Shown: piece by piece, positions 45,142 to 55,114 of the stretch
Layout: every line of letters begins with the position of its first letter
How positions within the stretch are numbered: position 1 is the first letter of the stretch
DNA from: Gluconacetobacter aggeris
GTDB taxonomy: Bacteria; Pseudomonadota; Alphaproteobacteria; Acetobacterales; Acetobacteraceae
Length of the DNA stretch: 64,000 nucleotides
Direction: 5' to 3'
NCBI RefSeq assembly: GCF_014174395.1
Contig: NZ_JABEQD010000004.1
Span: 186,001 to 250,000, forward strand
The notes under the pieces: generated by a model
What the model saw: the letters and a program-made list of their open reading frames with translations, nothing else
What the model was told of the DNA's origin: nothing
Databases searched by the model: none
Position numbers and translations under genes: made by a program

Positions 45142-45692
45142 CAGAACCAGTCCCGCACCGTGGAGAAGTCCGGCGCTTCGGCGTCCTTGTCGGACAGGAT
45201 CGCAGCACCCGGTGCCACCGGCCAGGCGATGGCCAGTTCCGGCGAATCCCACCGTACCGACCGCTCGCTGTCGCGATCCCACAGGTCGGTGCATTTATAC
45301 TGCACTTCGGCATCGTCGGTCAGGGTGCAGAATCCGTGCAGGAAGCCGGGGGGGATCCACAATTGCGATCCATTCTCCGCACTCAGTTCGGCCGCCACCC
45401 AACTGCCGAAGGTGGGCGAGGCCTGCCGTGCGTCGACCGCCACATCCCAGATCGCGCCGTGGGTGCAGCGTACCAGCTTGCCCTGGGGGTGCGGGGCAAG
45501 CTGGCAATGCAGGCCCCGGATCACGCCACGCTGGCGGGACAGGCTGTGATTGTCCTGCACGAAGGGCTGGGTGATTCCGGCCTCGGCCATCGTGCGGACA
45601 TTGTAGGTTTCGCAAAAGAACCCGCGTGCGTCGGCAAAACGACGTGGCGTCAGCAGCAGGATATCGGGAATGGCCAGGGCTTCGATTTTCAT
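45141..45692 (-). CDS. rfbC: dTDP-4-dehydrorhamnose 3,5-epimerase
   Basis: 183 residues, the normal size. LLLTPRRFADARGFFCETYN, FVQDNHSLSRQRGVIRGLHCQLAPHPQGKLVRCTHGAIWDVAVDAR and LWIPPGFLHGFCTLTDDAEVQYKCTDLW give the cupin-fold epimerase with its catalytic His in RGLHCQ. Its start overlaps the rfbA stop by 4 bp. Confidence 0.94.
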   Translation of the reverse strand: MKIEALAIPDILLLTPRRFADARGFFCETYNVRTMAEAGITQPFVQDNHSLSRQRGVIRGLHCQLAPHPQGKLVRCTHGAIWDVAVDARQASPTFGSWVAAELSAENGSQLWIPPGFLHGFCTLTDDAEVQYKCTDLWDRDSERSVRWDSPELAIAWPVAPGAAILSDKDAEAPDFSTVRDWF

Positions 45693-46567
45693 CGTCCGGC
45701 CTCCCCGTCCGCCATGTTGCGCAACAGGCGGCCCAGCTCGGTCTTGTGGACTGTCCTGGCGATCTCGCGCAACTGCTCGGCGTCGATGAAGCCCATGCGG
45801 AAGGCGACTTCGGCGGGCGACCCGACCAGCATGCCCTGCCGGGACTGGATGGTCTGCACGAACATGCCGGCCTGGAGCAGGGCGTCGGGGACGCCGGCAT
45901 CGAGCCACGCGCAGCCCCTTCCCAGTTTTTCGACCTGGAGTGAGCCTTCCTCGAGATAGATCCGGTTCAGGTCGGTGATTTCCAGCTCGCCCCTGGGCGA
46001 CGGGCGGATCTGCCGGGCGAAGGTGCTGACGCGGGCATCGTAGAAATACAGGCCGGTGACCGCCCAATGCGAGACCGGATGGGCGGGCTTCTCGACCAGG
46101 GTGCTGGCGCGGCCTTCGGCATCGAAGGTCACCACGCCGTAGCGTTCGGGGTCGCGCACCTGGTAGGCGAACACCGTCGCCCCGCTGTCGCGCCTGGCCG
46201 CCCCCTGCAGCAATACGCTGAGATGGTCGGCGAAGATCAGGTTGTCGCCCAGCGCCAGGGCGCAGGGGGCGCCGGCCAGCCAGTCCTCGGCGATCAGGAA
46301 GGCTTGGGCGATGCCGTCGGGGCTGGGCTGGACGCGGTAGCTGAAGCGCACGCCATATTGCGTCCCGTCGCCCAGCAGGCGCTGGAACTGCGGCAGGTCG
46401 TCGGGCGTGGAGATGATCATGATGTCGCGGATGCCGGCCAGCATCAGGGTCGACAGCGGGTAGTAGATCATCGGCTTGTCATAGACCGGCAGCAACTGCT
46501 TGCTGGTCGCCAGCGTCATGGGGTGCAGCCGCGTGCCCGATCCGCCGGCCAGCAGGATGCCCTTCAT
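45689..46567 (-). CDS. rfbA: Glucose-1-phosphate thymidylyltransferase
   Basis: 292 residues from the ATG at 46567 (MKGILLAGGSGTRLHPMTLATSKQLLPVYDKPMIYYPLSTLM), the universal RmlA start, preceded by GGAGGCAGCG. An ATG at 46606 overlaps the rfbB stop and would add 13 residues. ALGDNLIFADHL and the ITDLNRIYLEEG loop are conserved. It makes dTDP-glucose, the entry to the rhamnose pathway. Confidence 0.94.
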   Translation of the reverse strand: MKGILLAGGSGTRLHPMTLATSKQLLPVYDKPMIYYPLSTLMLAGIRDIMIISTPDDLPQFQRLLGDGTQYGVRFSYRVQPSPDGIAQAFLIAEDWLAGAPCALALGDNLIFADHLSVLLQGAARRDSGATVFAYQVRDPERYGVVTFDAEGRASTLVEKPAHPVSHWAVTGLYFYDARVSTFARQIRPSPRGELEITDLNRIYLEEGSLQVEKLGRGCAWLDAGVPDALLQAGMFVQTIQSRQGMLVGSPAEVAFRMGFIDAEQLREIARTVHKTELGRLLRNMADGEAGR

Positions 46568-46602
46568 CGCTGCCTCCGCAAACGGCTTTCCTACAATCAT
46601 GC

Positions 46603-47673
46603 TCATCGGGTGCCCTCTGCCGGGGCAATCCCCAGACGTTTCGTGCTGTCATGCCGGGCCTGGAGCGCCGTCCACCAGTCCCGATGCTCCAGATACCATC
46701 GCACGGTGCGGCGCAGGCCGGTTTCGAAATCGTGGCGGGCGCGCCAGCCCAGCGCGGCTTCGGCGTGCGAGGGGTCGATCTCGTAGCGGAAATCGTGCCC
46801 CGGCCGGTCGGTGACGTAGCGGATCAGCCGCGCATGCGGCCCCGCCGGGTCGGGGCGCAGTTCGTCCAGGATCGTGCAGATGGTCTGGACCACCTGAATG
46901 TTGGTGCGCGGCTGGCGGGCGCCGATGGCATAGGTCTCACCCGGCCGGCCGCGCTCCACCGCCAGCACCAGCGCCTCGGCATGGTCGTCGACAAACAGCC
47001 AGTCGCGCATGTTGCCGCCATCGCCATAAACGGGCAGGGGGCGCCCGGCGATGGCGTTGATCGTCACCAGCGGGATCAGCTTCTCGGGGAAATGCCAGAA
47101 CCCGTAATTGTTGGTGGTATTGGTGACGAAGGCCGGCAGGCCATAAGTGTGCTGCCAGGCCCGCACCAGATGGTCCGACGCCGCCTTGGACGCCGAATAG
47201 GGGCTGCGCGGGTCGTAGGGTGTGGTTTCGGTAAAGGGCGGATCGCCCGGCTGCAATGTGCCGAAGACCTCGTCGGTCGAAATATGATGGAACCGGAACG
47301 CCGCCTGGCGGCGTGGGTCCAGCCCCGACCAGTATTCCCGCGCGGCTTCCAGCAGGGTGAAGGTGCCCAGCACGTTGGTCGTCATGAACACGCCGGGGCC
47401 GTCGATCGAGCGGTCGACATGGCTTTCGGCCGCCAGATGCATCACCGCGTCCGGCTGATGGGACGCGAAGATCGTCCGCATCGCCGCTCCATCGGTGATG
47501 TCGGCCCGTATATGCAGGTAGCGCGGGTCCGCCGCGACATCCGCTGTCGAATCCTGCGTGGCGGCGTAGGTCATGGCATCGACATTCACCACCGAATGGC
47601 CAGTCGACCCGATCACATGCCGCACGACCGCCGAACCGATGAAACCGCATCCACCTGTTACGAGTATGCGCAC
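46603..47673 (-). CDS. rfbB: dTDP-glucose 4,6-dehydratase
   Basis: 356 residues. [19 protein letters not shown] binds [50 protein letters not shown] and [24 protein letters not shown] carry the catalytic Thr/Asp/Glu and YSASK. It converts dTDP-glucose to the 4-keto-6-deoxy sugar. First gene of the operon; the AT-rich 280-bp gap upstream (47674-47952) probably holds its promoter. Confidence 0.94.
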   Translation of the reverse strand: MRILVTGGCGFIGSAVVRHVIGSTGHSVVNVDAMTYAATQDSTADVAADPRYLHIRADITDGAAMRTIFASHQPDAVMHLAAESHVDRSIDGPGVFMTTNVLGTFTLLEAAREYWSGLDPRRQAAFRFHHISTDEVFGTLQPGDPPFTETTPYDPRSPYSASKAASDHLVRAWQHTYGLPAFVTNTTNNYGFWHFPEKLIPLVTINAIAGRPLPVYGDGGNMRDWLFVDDHAEALVLAVERGRPGETYAIGARQPRTNIQVVQTICTILDELRPDPAGPHARLIRYVTDRPGHDFRYEIDPSHAEAALGWRARHDFETGLRRTVRWYLEHRDWWTALQARHDSTKRLGIAPAEGTR

Positions 47674-47952
47674 ACTCTTGCCTCGTCTGTTGGTATGGTC
47701 ATGCTACAATCAAAAAAACACGGCGCAAGGAAATAAATCTTATGGGATGTCCCGTTATTCTATATCTTATTATCCAATCATTATTGTTTATTTAACATCT
47801 GTGTGAAGCCGAGTGCATCGCATCGTCGGGCTCAGGGATGGTGGGTCTCTTCTTCCCCCATGCCTGCAACGGTTCCGGCGGAGCCGAGTTGCGAAATCGG
47901 AAAAAGTCTAGCGAAAACAGCTTGTTCCAGGGCGGATAATTACAGGGTGCAC
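47674..47952. other. Intergenic gap upstream of rfbB
   Basis: About 280 bp. The rfbB-proximal half (47690-47805) is strongly AT-rich and is the likely rfbB promoter. The other half lies after the stop of the next gene and holds no gene. Confidence 0.5.
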
Positions 47953-49446
47953 CTATCCGCGCAGCCTGTCCGGCAGCGGGATATGCTCCTTCAGGCATCC
48001 GGCGAGTGCGCGGCCCAACTGGTCGACGCGAATGTCGTCGCGTGGGCCGGCGGGGCGCGTGCGGTCCAGAATGAAATAGTCGGTCGAGGCGCCGATATGC
48101 GCGCCATCGTTGAGCAGAACCGGCAGGCTGGGTTGATGGTCGCCATAGAGTGCGAAGATGCCGCCATCTTCGTTCAGCCACCGGGAGGCGGCGAGCTGGC
48201 CGATCATGCGATCCGTGCCCATCAGACTGTCCAGGTAGCCGCCCAGCATGGGGGCGAACGGGCTGTCGGTTTCCGCCTGGGCGGCCCACGGGCCGTGGTT
48301 GGCGACCGTGATGGCGAATACGAAGACCGGCCGTGTCTCGCGGGCGATGAAATCGTTGATCCAGGCACCCAGCACTTCGTCGGGGACCAGTTGGCCGCGC
48401 CGGGAGTCGAATGCCTCGCCGCCGATGAAGTGGTCGAAGCCGAGATTGGGCATGACCTTGTGCCGGCCATAGAACCGGCGGTCATAGGGATGCACGCACA
48501 CGGTCAGGTAGCCGGCCCGGCGCATGCGGGCGGCCAGCGTGTCGAGCGGCCGGCGCGCGAAGGAATAATAGGGATTGAAACGGTCCAGCCCCAGGTCGGA
48601 CGGTGCCGCCCCGCTGATGGCGGCGAATTCGCTGCGGGTGGTATTGGCCCCCCACGAATCGACATCGAGGCGGCCATGGCGCCACGCCTGGGCGCGGCAG
48701 GCCTGGTATTCCGTCAGCGGCGACGGCAGGCTCGGGTCCAGCCGGCCGATATCGAAGAATGATTCGGCCTGGACCAGCACGACCGGGGGCTTGTCGGCCG
48801 GCACCGTCACGATACCGAAGCTGCAGGCAGCCTGGCGTGCCGGCCGTTCCTGGCGCGAGCAGAGCGTATGGGCGGCGAAGCTGCCCAGCATGCCCAGCGT
48901 CTTCGCATCCTCGACCGGGTCGCCGGTCGGCCGCAGCCGGCGGATCACGCCGGCCATGACGTTCAGCGACGGCCGCCAGAAATAGGCGGCGATCGGCACG
49001 ATCAGCAACAACGCCCCGATGAGCCGCGACAGGACCGGGCCGCCCGGCATGGAGGGCGGCTCGACGGAAAACAGCCATGCCGTCGCCCCCACCAGCAGGC
49101 CGCCGATACCGTAGAAGACGGCCGGATGGACATAGGGCAGGTAGAAGCGCGGGTGGGTAAAGACCAGCAGAAGCTCGCTGGCATCGGCAAACACGATCGG
49201 CTCGCGCAGGACTTCCCGCTTGGTATGGTCGGCCAGCAGCAGGCCTGCGGCCAGCACCACCCACAGCAGGGCCGACGAGGCCGGACGACCGGTCAGCAGC
49301 GCAAGCGACAGCCACAATATGAGGGCGACCGCCACATCGGGCAGATCGTTCCTGAGCGGCCTGAAGGGTCTGCCGCCTGTTATCCTCAGGATGACAAGCG
49401 CCACGATCGCGAGGCCCGATACGGCGGCAATGGTCCAGCCCGGCAT
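47953..49446 (-). CDS. LTA-synthase/sulfatase-superfamily membrane phosphoglycerol transferase
   Basis: 497 residues from the ATG at 49446, preceded by AGGGGGAT. Four or five N-terminal membrane helices (to about 205) lead into an alkaline-phosphatase-like domain: PPVVLVQAESFFDIGRL (metal Glu), DSWGANTTRSEFAAISGAAPSDLG (nucleophile Thr candidate), FVFAITVANHGPW and FALYGDHQPSLPVLL (metal ligands). Such proteins add phosphoglycerol (or phosphoethanolamine) to surface glycans. It lies between rfbB and a glycosyltransferase, so it may decorate the rhamnose-containing polysaccharide. Confidence 0.82.
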   Translation of the reverse strand: MPGWTIAAVSGLAIVALVILRITGGRPFRPLRNDLPDVAVALILWLSLALLTGRPASSALLWVVLAAGLLLADHTKREVLREPIVFADASELLLVFTHPRFYLPYVHPAVFYGIGGLLVGATAWLFSVEPPSMPGGPVLSRLIGALLLIVPIAAYFWRPSLNVMAGVIRRLRPTGDPVEDAKTLGMLGSFAAHTLCSRQERPARQAACSFGIVTVPADKPPVVLVQAESFFDIGRLDPSLPSPLTEYQACRAQAWRHGRLDVDSWGANTTRSEFAAISGAAPSDLGLDRFNPYYSFARRPLDTLAARMRRAGYLTVCVHPYDRRFYGRHKVMPNLGFDHFIGGEAFDSRRGQLVPDEVLGAWINDFIARETRPVFVFAITVANHGPWAAQAETDSPFAPMLGGYLDSLMGTDRMIGQLAASRWLNEDGGIFALYGDHQPSLPVLLNDGAHIGASTDYFILDRTRPAGPRDDIRVDQLGRALAGCLKEHIPLPDRLRG

Positions 49447-49588
49447 CCTATCCCCCTGTTTTCTGTGCGTCGTGCGCCACGGCTGGGTGTCGCGTCTTGG
49501 CAGTCGGGATCGTGCTCGGCAAAATTCCGGTTCTCGTCGGCAGGTGATCGATGGGGCATGTCCATACAGAGAAGAGGGAGTTTTTGCC

Positions 49589-50764
49589 ATGCCCGTACCC
49601 ATGCCGAAGATCTGGCTGGATGCCCGCAACACGAATCGGGCCGGCGGCACGGGGGTGGCCCGCTATACCGAGGTGATCGCGGAATGCCTGGCGGATGCCG
49701 GCATGCCACCGACATATCTGACCGATTACGCCCCGGGCACGGCCCCGGCCAACCCGCATGCCCCGGGCCGGCAGATATGGCGCAGATTGCAGAGCATGCG
49801 CCCGCGCTATCCTGCGGCCCTGCGGGGGGAAGGGCCCATGCCCTATGCGGTCTGCCCCGACATCTTCCGGATCGCCCATGTCAAATTCACCCATCAGGGC
49901 AGGCTGGCGCGGGTCGGCACATCGGCGCCGCCGGACATCATGCACTGGACCTATCCCCTGCCCATCCGGCTGGAAGGCGCGCGGAACGTGGTCACGGTCC
50001 ACGACGCCGTTCCGCTGACCCACCCGGACCTGACCGGCATCGATCCCGAGCGCTATCGGCGCCTGATGCAGGCCCTGGCCGAGAGCGCCGATGCGATCGT
50101 GACGGTTTCGGAGACCGCGCGACAGGATATTGCCGCCCAGTGCGGCATTTCGCCGTCACGCATCCACAACCTCTCCCAGGCCGTCGCGTTCTCGGACGAG
50201 GAATTGCGGCTGGCGCGCGCTGCCCGGCCGCCGGCGCCGCCCGGCTATTTCGTGCATGTCGGCCGGGTCGAGCAGCGGAAGAACATCTGTCGCCTCGTCG
50301 CCGCCCATGCACGCAGCGGAACGCGCCGGCCGCTGGTCCTGATCGGCCCCGACGGGGATGACAGGCCGGATTACGAGTCCTTGGTGGGGGATGTGCCGGT
50401 CATACGCCTGCCCTGGAGCGATCGCGCCACCCTGATCCGGACGATGCAGGACGCGCACGCCCTGCTGTTTCCCTCGCTGGCCGAAGGGTTCGGCCTGCCG
50501 ATCATCGAGGCGATGGCGCTGGGCACGCCGGTTCTCACCGCGCGGGGGGGCGCGACGGGGGAAGTCGCCACGGAAGATGCCGCCATCCTGGTCGATCCGC
50601 TGGACGTGTCCGATATCGCGGAGGGAATCAGGCGATTGGATGGCTGGGGTGAGACTGATCCGGCCCGTCTGGCCCTGATCGGCAGGGGAGCGGCGCATGC
50701 GGCCCGGTTTTCGCCCGACGCTTATGTCGACCGGTTGCGTCGGTTCTATTGTTCGCTGATGTGA
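49589..50764 (+). CDS. Group 1 (GT4) glycosyltransferase
   Basis: 391 residues from the ATG at 49589 with GAAGAGGGAG upstream. The N-terminal half starts KIWLDARNTNRAGGTGVARYTEVIAECLADAG. VTVHDAVPLTHPD, YFVHVGRVEQRKNICRLVAAH and the C-terminal ALLFPSLAEGFGLPIIEAMALGTPVLTARGGATGEV are GT4 donor-site motifs (retaining). The role is addition of a sugar during polysaccharide repeat synthesis; donor and acceptor are not predictable. It is divergent from the LTA-synthase-like gene. Confidence 0.87.
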   Translation: MPVPMPKIWLDARNTNRAGGTGVARYTEVIAECLADAGMPPTYLTDYAPGTAPANPHAPGRQIWRRLQSMRPRYPAALRGEGPMPYAVCPDIFRIAHVKFTHQGRLARVGTSAPPDIMHWTYPLPIRLEGARNVVTVHDAVPLTHPDLTGIDPERYRRLMQALAESADAIVTVSETARQDIAAQCGISPSRIHNLSQAVAFSDEELRLARAARPPAPPGYFVHVGRVEQRKNICRLVAAHARSGTRRPLVLIGPDGDDRPDYESLVGDVPVIRLPWSDRATLIRTMQDAHALLFPSLAEGFGLPIIEAMALGTPVLTARGGATGEVATEDAAILVDPLDVSDIAEGIRRLDGWGETDPARLALIGRGAAHAARFSPDAYVDRLRRFYCSLM

Positions 50765-50792
50765 CCCGCGCCGTGGCGACCTGCCCATCCGT

Positions 50793-50815
50793 GGGAGGTG
50801 GTGTATAGACCTCCC
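50793..50815 (+). terminator. Small hairpin between glycosyltransferase and epimerase remnant
   Basis: GGGAGGT (50793-50799) pairs with ACCTCCC (50809-50815) around a 9-base loop, 29 bp after the glycosyltransferase stop. Weak, no T tract. Confidence 0.35.
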
Positions 50816-50885
50816 GATATGTTGGTCCGGGACCGTCCGGCCAGGCCTGGAATGGCTTGTCCTGGGTCCTTCTGGGAGGTTCCCG

Positions 50886-51892
50886 ATGCGTGTTCTCGTG
50901 ACCGGCACCGCTGGATTCATCGGGTTTCATATTGCCAGGCGGTTGCTGGAGGAAGGATACACCGTCATCGGTCTCGATGGCATCACGGACTATTATGACG
51001 TCTCATTGAAACGCAGGCGCCACGCCCTCCTGCATCGGTTCGAAAATTTTTCGTCCCATGAATTCATGCTGGAGGATGCTCAGGCACTGCATGACGTGTT
51101 CGCGCGGCGGACACCGGATATGGTCATGCATCTTGCGGGTCAGGCGGGTGTTTCCCACAGCCTGGATGCTCCCGGCACTACGTCGATTCCAATATCGTCG
51201 GAACGTACACGCTGCTGGAGGCGATGCGTCGGAACCCGCCCAGGCATTTCATGATGGCATCCTCGTCCTCGGTCTATGGGGCGAACACGGTTCTGCCCTT
51301 TTCCGAAGCGCATCGTTGCGATCATCCGCTGAGCCTGTATGCGGCGACGAAGAAAGCGGCCGAGGACCTTGCGCATTCCTATGCCTGCGTCTGGAAAATT
51401 CCGACGACGGTCCTGCGTTTCTTCACGGCCTATGGTCCGTGGGGGCGGCCGGACATGGCGCTTTTCCGGTTCATTGCCAGCATATATGCCGGCAAGCCGG
51501 TCGCGGTTTACAATAACGGCAATATGGAGCGCGATTTCACCTATATCGACGATGTGGTGGAGGCAATCTTCCGGCTCTCCCGGGCTGCGCCCGAAAAAGC
51601 GGCAGAGAACGATCCGGGGAGCAGCCCCGCGGCGCCCTATCGCGTGGTCAATATCGGGAACAGTCAGCCCGTCAGCCTGACGGCATTTATCGAGGCGATC
51701 GAAAAAGCGACCGGCCGGTCATGCGTGCGCCATTATCTGCCGATACGGAAGGGCGACGTACCGCGCACCTGGGCTGACTGTTCCGCCCTCAAGGCCCTGA
51801 CCGGCTTTTGCCCCTCGACGCCGCTTCAGGTCGGCATCGATGCGTCCGTCGGCTGGTACAGGCGCCATTACGCAACGGCCTCCAGCCCATGA
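50886..51892 (+). pseudogene. UDP-sugar epimerase (UDP-glucuronate 4-epimerase-like), frameshifted
   Basis: The first frame reads MRVLVTGTAGFIGFHIARRLLEEGYTVIGLDGITDYYDVSLKRRRHALL...HLAGQAGVSHSLDAP and then leaves the family. From about 51172 the second frame continues HYVDSNIVGTYTLLEAMRRNPPRHFMMASSSSVYGANT...SLYAATKKAAEDLAHSYA, with YAATK catalytic pair, to TASSP. One extra C in the CCC run at 51171-51173 would restore APRHYVDSN and a 335-residue enzyme. Everything else is intact, so this is recent, programmed or a sequencing error. Confidence 0.85.
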
Positions 51893-52140
51893 ACGCGCTG
51901 GCGATCATCGGCGTCGTGGCTGTTGATGACATTTTCCGTTCAACGGGAAGCGACTGATCCTGTTCCGTCTTTTTCGTGATGGCGCATCCTGTACCAGGAC
52001 CGGAGTTTTTTTCGTGCAGGAACATGCGTGCTAAGAAGCTGTCCTACGCGTTTTCGACCGGGGAGGGGTAAAATGCTGGCAGGAAAGGTCCGGGAGGCCA
52101 CGATCGGGTCCATTGTCCGGTCGATCGGTTGGCCCCGTCC

Positions 52141-53820
52141 ATGACCGGATTGCTGCGGACACCGCCTTTCCATCGGTCGGTGCCCATCCTCGCCCGTGCA
52201 TGTCGGCATGCGACGCCAGCCTTCCCCGTAGCGGAGTCGGAGCGGGAGGAACTGGCCGGCCGGATCGTGCGCGAGCGGGTCGGCGGACGTTTCTGGGCGC
52301 CCGATCCGGGGCAGCGCCGCCCGGTCCTGGTCGTTCTCTCCGGGAAAGGGCCCGAACGAAGCCGCCTGGCGACCATGCTGAAACAGGTGCTGGCGGTGCA
52401 TGCCGCGCGGGACGTCATGCTGGTCCGGCGGGGGGCGAGGCAGCCGGCAGCCGGCCTGGCACGCCGGCTGGGCATTGCGCATGTGCCCTGGGAGAGCGAC
52501 CCCCATGCGCTGCTGGACGGCGCGGTGCGCGTCTATGCCGATGCCGTGGGCGATATCGCCCGGCTGGCGGCCCTGCGCGGCCTGCCTGTTGTCCTGCTCG
52601 GGCCGGAGGGAGGGCGCGAGGAGCCCTTCCTGCGCACTGACGTGCTGGCGGATCTTCTGGATCGCACGGCGTATGTGTGCCCCTTCACATCCTCTCCGAT
52701 ATCCTGTGCCGAGGCGATCGCGCTGCTGGCCGGCTGGCGCCGCACGATCATGGCCAATCGCCAGATCGGCGCCTGCCTGGCCATGTCGCGATGGAAACGG
52801 CGGCGGATCGCCGATTTCCTGGCAACGGCGCCCGGCGCGCCACCCTTCATCGAGGATTTTCGTGCCGGGCTGCACGGGGCTCTCGCGGTCTGGGCGACAC
52901 GCCAGCCGCCGGGCCTGGCTGAGGCCGCCCGCAGGAGCGGAACACCCGTCTGGCGCGTGGAGGACGGCTTCGTCCGCTCCATAGGGCTGGGCAGCGCATT
53001 GATGCCGCCATCGTCGATCACCATCGATACGCGCGGGATCTATTATGATCCGGCGCGGGAAAGCGACCTGGAACATATCCTGCAGACCGCCACCTTCGAC
53101 CCTGCGCTGCGTGCCCGGGCCGGAAAGCTGGTCGAATCCCTGGTCCGGCGGGGCATTTCCAAATATGGCGCGGGTCGCGCGGTGGCCCTGCGCGAATCGT
53201 GGGACACCGGGGGGCGGCGGACCATTCTGGTGCCCGGACAGGTGGCGGACGATCAGTCGGTACGGTGCGGAGGCGGCCGGATCGGTGGAAACCTGGAACT
53301 GCTGCAGACCGTCCGGCGACATAATCCTGACGCGTTTGTCGTCTACAGGCCCCATCCGGATGTCGAGGCAACCCACAGATTGGGCCACATGGATGATTCC
53401 ATTGTCATGCAACTGGCTGATCGAATCGATCGGGGCGGTGCGATCCTCGATACGATCAGCCGGGTCGACGAGGTACATACCCTGACGTCCCTCGCCGGGT
53501 TCGAGGCGCTTATGCGCGGACGGCGGGTTGTTACGTATGGCGCGCCGTTCTATGCTGGTTGGGGACTGACGGTTGATCTGGGGGACGTGCCTGCACGCCG
53601 GACACGGCACCTGTCCCTGGAAGAACTCGTTGCCGGAGTGCTGATCCTGTTCCCGCGCTATCTCGATCCGGTCACGCGCCTGCCGTGCGGGCCGGAAGTC
53701 CTGATCGACCGATTGCAGACCCCAGATCTCTGGCGCCCCACCCCATGGATGCGCGCATTGGCCGCGCAGACGGCCCTGCGCAAGGCATGGGCGCGCATCC
53801 GGGCAGCTTGGACCTCATGA
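52141..53820 (+). CDS. KpsC-like capsule polysaccharide export/Kdo-transferase protein
   Basis: 559 residues. The C-terminal 320 residues carry the Capsule_synth pattern: TPVWRVEDGFVRSIGLGSALMPPSSITIDTRGIYYDPARESDLEHIL, ILVPGQVADDQSV, AFVVYRPHPDVEATHR and HTLTSLAGFEALMRGRRVVTYGAPFYAGWGLTVDL. KpsC has two such GT domains; here the N-terminal half is degenerate (WESDPHALLDGAVRVYADAVGDIARLAALRGLPVVLLG follows the pattern without its key residues). Relatives (KpsC, RkpJ) build the Kdo linker on the capsule lipid. No convincing ribosome site; an in-frame TTG at 52129 is possible. Confidence 0.8.
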   Translation: MTGLLRTPPFHRSVPILARACRHATPAFPVAESEREELAGRIVRERVGGRFWAPDPGQRRPVLVVLSGKGPERSRLATMLKQVLAVHAARDVMLVRRGARQPAAGLARRLGIAHVPWESDPHALLDGAVRVYADAVGDIARLAALRGLPVVLLGPEGGREEPFLRTDVLADLLDRTAYVCPFTSSPISCAEAIALLAGWRRTIMANRQIGACLAMSRWKRRRIADFLATAPGAPPFIEDFRAGLHGALAVWATRQPPGLAEAARRSGTPVWRVEDGFVRSIGLGSALMPPSSITIDTRGIYYDPARESDLEHILQTATFDPALRARAGKLVESLVRRGISKYGAGRAVALRESWDTGGRRTILVPGQVADDQSVRCGGGRIGGNLELLQTVRRHNPDAFVVYRPHPDVEATHRLGHMDDSIVMQLADRIDRGGAILDTISRVDEVHTLTSLAGFEALMRGRRVVTYGAPFYAGWGLTVDLGDVPARRTRHLSLEELVAGVLILFPRYLDPVTRLPCGPEVLIDRLQTPDLWRPTPWMRALAAQTALRKAWARIRAAWTS

Positions 53821-55061
53821 TCGACGGCCAGGTTCAAGCTTCGCGACGGCGCGCCGATATCATGCCCCGTCCGGTCCTGCTGGATATCTCCCGCCTGCTG
53901 TCGCGCGCCGGCAGCGCGGTACCGACGGGGATCGACCGCGTGGAACTGGAATATGCGCTGTATCTCATGCGCTTTCCGTCTTCGCGGGTCATGTTCGTGG
54001 CCTGGCATCCGATCGGGCGGATCGGCATCCTGCCACGCCGCCTGACGGATTGCTTCCTGCGGATTCTGGCGCGGGCCTGGGCAAGCGGGACGCGGCCATC
54101 GCGCGCCGCATCGCTGATGGCCGGATTACTGCTGCAGGCGGCAGCACTCGGGGCGGTCGGCAATACGAAACAGCGTCGGACATATCTTCTTCTTTCGCAT
54201 CATCACCTGATGCGCCAGGACGTGATCGAGGCGTTCCTGAAACGCGCGGATGCCGGGATGGCGGTCATGGTCCATGACCTGATCCCGATCGAATATCCCG
54301 AATATGCCCGTCCCACCGAACCCGACCGCCATCGCCGGCGCATGGATACGGTGGGGCGGCTGGCGGAGGCCGTGATCGTGCCGTCCCGGCCGGTCGGGGA
54401 GTCCCTGCGGGCCTATCTGGCCCCGCACGGGCACTGCCCGCCGGTCAGCGTGGTGCATCACGGGTGCCTCGTCCCCTCCGATGTCCCTGCGTCCGTCGGT
54501 AGCCTGGCGCCGGATGCGCCCTATTTCGTCATCCTGGGGACGATCGAGCCGCGAAAGAATCACCTGCTGCTGCTGAATCTCTGGCGCCAGATGGCCGCCG
54601 AGGGCGGTTCCGCCCCGCTGCCGCATCTGGTGATCATCGGGCGGCGCGGATGGGAAAATGAAAATATCCTGGACATGATCGAGCGATGCCCGGCTCTGCA
54701 GGGGATCGTGCATGAACATGCCACCCTGTCCGACAAGGCTGTCGCCGGTCTGGTCCATGGCGCGCGCGCGCTGCTGTTCCCGTCCTTCGCCGAAGGGTTC
54801 GGTCTTCCGCTGCTGGAGGCCCTGGCGATGGGTATCCCGTGCCTGTGCAGCGATCTGCCGGTTTTCCGCGAGATCGCCGGAGACCTGCCCGTCTATCTCG
54901 ACCCCCTGGATGGGCCTGGCTGGCGGCGTGCGATCCGGGAACTGAGCGCGGATGACAGCGCGGCGGGCAGGGTCGCCGCACCGTCATTCGCCGACTGGCC
55001 GACCCAGGTGGTCGCCGGACTGACCGCCCTGGCCGTACTCGACGGCAGGGATGGGGGATAG
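53817..55061 (+). CDS. Group 1 (GT4) glycosyltransferase
   Basis: 414 residues. Its ATG overlaps the KpsC-like stop (ATGA), so translation is coupled; an in-frame ATG at 53862 is an alternative. LLDISRLLSRAGSAVPTGIDRVELEYALYLMRF begins the acceptor half; YFVILGTIEPRKNHLLLLNLWRQMA and ARALLFPSFAEGFGLPLLEALAMGIPCLCSDLPVFREIAGD are the donor-binding motifs. It likely adds a sugar to the capsule repeat or linker. Confidence 0.87.
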   Translation: MIDGQVQASRRRADIMPRPVLLDISRLLSRAGSAVPTGIDRVELEYALYLMRFPSSRVMFVAWHPIGRIGILPRRLTDCFLRILARAWASGTRPSRAASLMAGLLLQAAALGAVGNTKQRRTYLLLSHHHLMRQDVIEAFLKRADAGMAVMVHDLIPIEYPEYARPTEPDRHRRRMDTVGRLAEAVIVPSRPVGESLRAYLAPHGHCPPVSVVHHGCLVPSDVPASVGSLAPDAPYFVILGTIEPRKNHLLLLNLWRQMAAEGGSAPLPHLVIIGRRGWENENILDMIERCPALQGIVHEHATLSDKAVAGLVHGARALLFPSFAEGFGLPLLEALAMGIPCLCSDLPVFREIAGDLPVYLDPLDGPGWRRAIRELSADDSAAGRVAAPSFADWPTQVVAGLTALAVLDGRDGG

Positions 55062-55114
55062 CGGGCATGCGCGCCATGGCGCGTTCACGTGACGGATAGG
55101 AAGGTGGAGACGGT

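Noticed and set aside
48868-50361. Long plus-strand frame across the LTA-synthase and glycosyltransferase genes
   Set aside because: It covers parts of two real genes on different strands and frames, with no coherent domain.
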